Positions 5,960 to 6,338 of a DNA stretch of 6,338 nucleotides are shown here, piece after piece (the first letter of the stretch is position 1; the number at the start of each line of letters is the position of its first letter). The DNA is from an uncultured Selenomonas sp. GTDB taxonomy: Bacteria; Bacillota; Negativicutes; Selenomonadales; Selenomonadaceae. Location of the stretch: assembly GCA_937981305.1 (NCBI GenBank), contig CALJPB010000260.1, positions 1-6,338 on the forward strand, written 5' to 3'. The position numbers and the translations under genes were made by a program. Under the pieces are notes generated by a model that was not told the DNA's origin, made no database searches, and saw only the letters and a program-made list of their open reading frames with translations.

Positions 5960-6338
5960 CTAACTGCCGCTTGATGAACTGCTGCTCTTTTGGTAGCTCG
6001 TGCTATTTGTCGCGGTGTAGTAGCCGACGTCAGTTACCCTTGCGGTGATCGTGCCGCTTGTAGCGGACGCCAAGTCGGTCGGCGATAATGTCCATGTACC
6101 GTTGCTGTCGACCTGTTTGCTGGCAACAACCGTACTGCCGGATAGTAATTCAATCGACTGAAGCGTGTAGCGCCCGTGCGTATATGTGACGGAGACGGTG
6201 CCACTTGATGTTGTGCTGACTGATACGGTTGGTTTGGCGTCGTCGCATTGGTGGGCGTCGTCGTCGGCGTTGGCGTCGTAGCTGCTATCGGTCGAGGTGA
6301 TGATTTCTTTTTTAGTAAAATCATCTTTCGCTTTGATG
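5960..6338 (-). CDS. C-terminal end of a secreted/surface protein with an Ig-like domain
   Basis: A - strand frame runs open from the right edge to TAG at 5960-5962, giving 125 residues; the start lies beyond the window. It opens with a charged segment ('IKAKDDFTKKEIITSTDSSY'), then an Asp-rich linker containing a lone cysteine (DDDAHQCDDAKP). Next comes a beta-rich block resembling a bacterial Ig-like domain: 'PTVSVSTTSSGTVSVTYTHG', 'LQSIELLSGSTVVASKQVDS', NGTWTLSPTDL and 'SGTITARVTDVGYY'. It ends in a short Ser-rich tail (YQKSSSSSGS). Thr/Ser-rich beta repeats of this kind are typical of extracellular proteins. The layout, with a charged stretch, linker and Ig-like domain at the very C-terminus, would suit a class A penicillin-binding protein or another wall-associated protein. 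That is a guess because no catalytic domain is in view. Codon use matches the radA side. It converges on the PIN-TRAM gene. Confidence 0.75.
   Translation of the reverse strand, partial: IKAKDDFTKKEIITSTDSSYDANADDDAHQCDDAKPTVSVSTTSSGTVSVTYTHGRYTLQSIELLSGSTVVASKQVDSNGTWTLSPTDLASATSGTITARVTDVGYYTATNSTSYQKSSSSSSGS

Noticed and set aside
6034..6324. - strand open frame of 96 residues beginning MILLKKKSS
   Set aside because: It is in another register from the Ig-like coding frame, which covers the same bases, reaches the window edge and gives a coherent beta-domain sequence.
1..6338. CRISPR arrays, transposase genes, tRNA or rRNA genes, riboswitches
   Set aside because: I saw no regularly spaced repeats, no transposase-like frames or terminal repeats, and no tRNA- or rRNA-like sequence. 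The importer's own leader, where a B12 or metal regulator site could lie, is outside the window.

Overview
The window reads as two unrelated pieces of bacterial DNA that meet near position 3300. The left piece (1 to about 3300) is GC-rich, with codons ending mostly in C or G. Its genes resemble those of Gram-negative-type Firmicutes such as Selenomonas; this is an inference from protein flavour and codon use, not a database match. The right piece (about 3300 to 6338) uses many more A/T-ending codons (ATT, TTG, TTA, CAA, AAA). It carries a RadA and a reduced PIN-TRAM protein that look like those of Saccharibacteria (TM7/Patescibacteria). Both groups share the mouth, so an oral metagenome contig with a chimeric join is the simplest explanation. 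A true genomic transfer cannot be excluded from sequence alone.

Left piece: on the + strand lies the end of a metal-chelate/vitamin B12-type ABC importer operon. It holds the C-terminus of the periplasmic binding protein (1-351), a complete FecCD-family permease (355-1407) and a complete ATPase (1412-2185). It closes at a perfect palindromic bidirectional terminator (2194-2219). Converging on this from the - strand are the C-terminal remnant of a Kelch-repeat mutarotase-like gene (2268-about 2520) and, directly upstream of it, the C-terminal part of an NadB/SdhA-type FAD flavoprotein (2525-about 3301). The flavoprotein is cut at the join.

Right piece: on the + strand radA (about 3302-4642) lacks a convincing start codon and ribosome binding site but is otherwise nearly full length. 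It is followed after 40 bases by a membrane-anchored PIN-TRAM protein (4683-5804) with an unusual basic, low-complexity C-terminal tail of about 145 residues. The pairing recalls the radA-disA-yacL order of Firmicutes, without disA. After a hairpin-rich gap (5805-5959), the C-terminus of a secreted or surface protein with an Ig-like domain enters from the right edge on the - strand (5960-6338).

I found no mobile element, CRISPR array, rRNA or tRNA, and no convincing new defence or biosynthetic system. The most useful observations are the discontinuity near 3300, the Kelch remnant abutting the flavoprotein, and the radA/PIN-TRAM pair with its tail.
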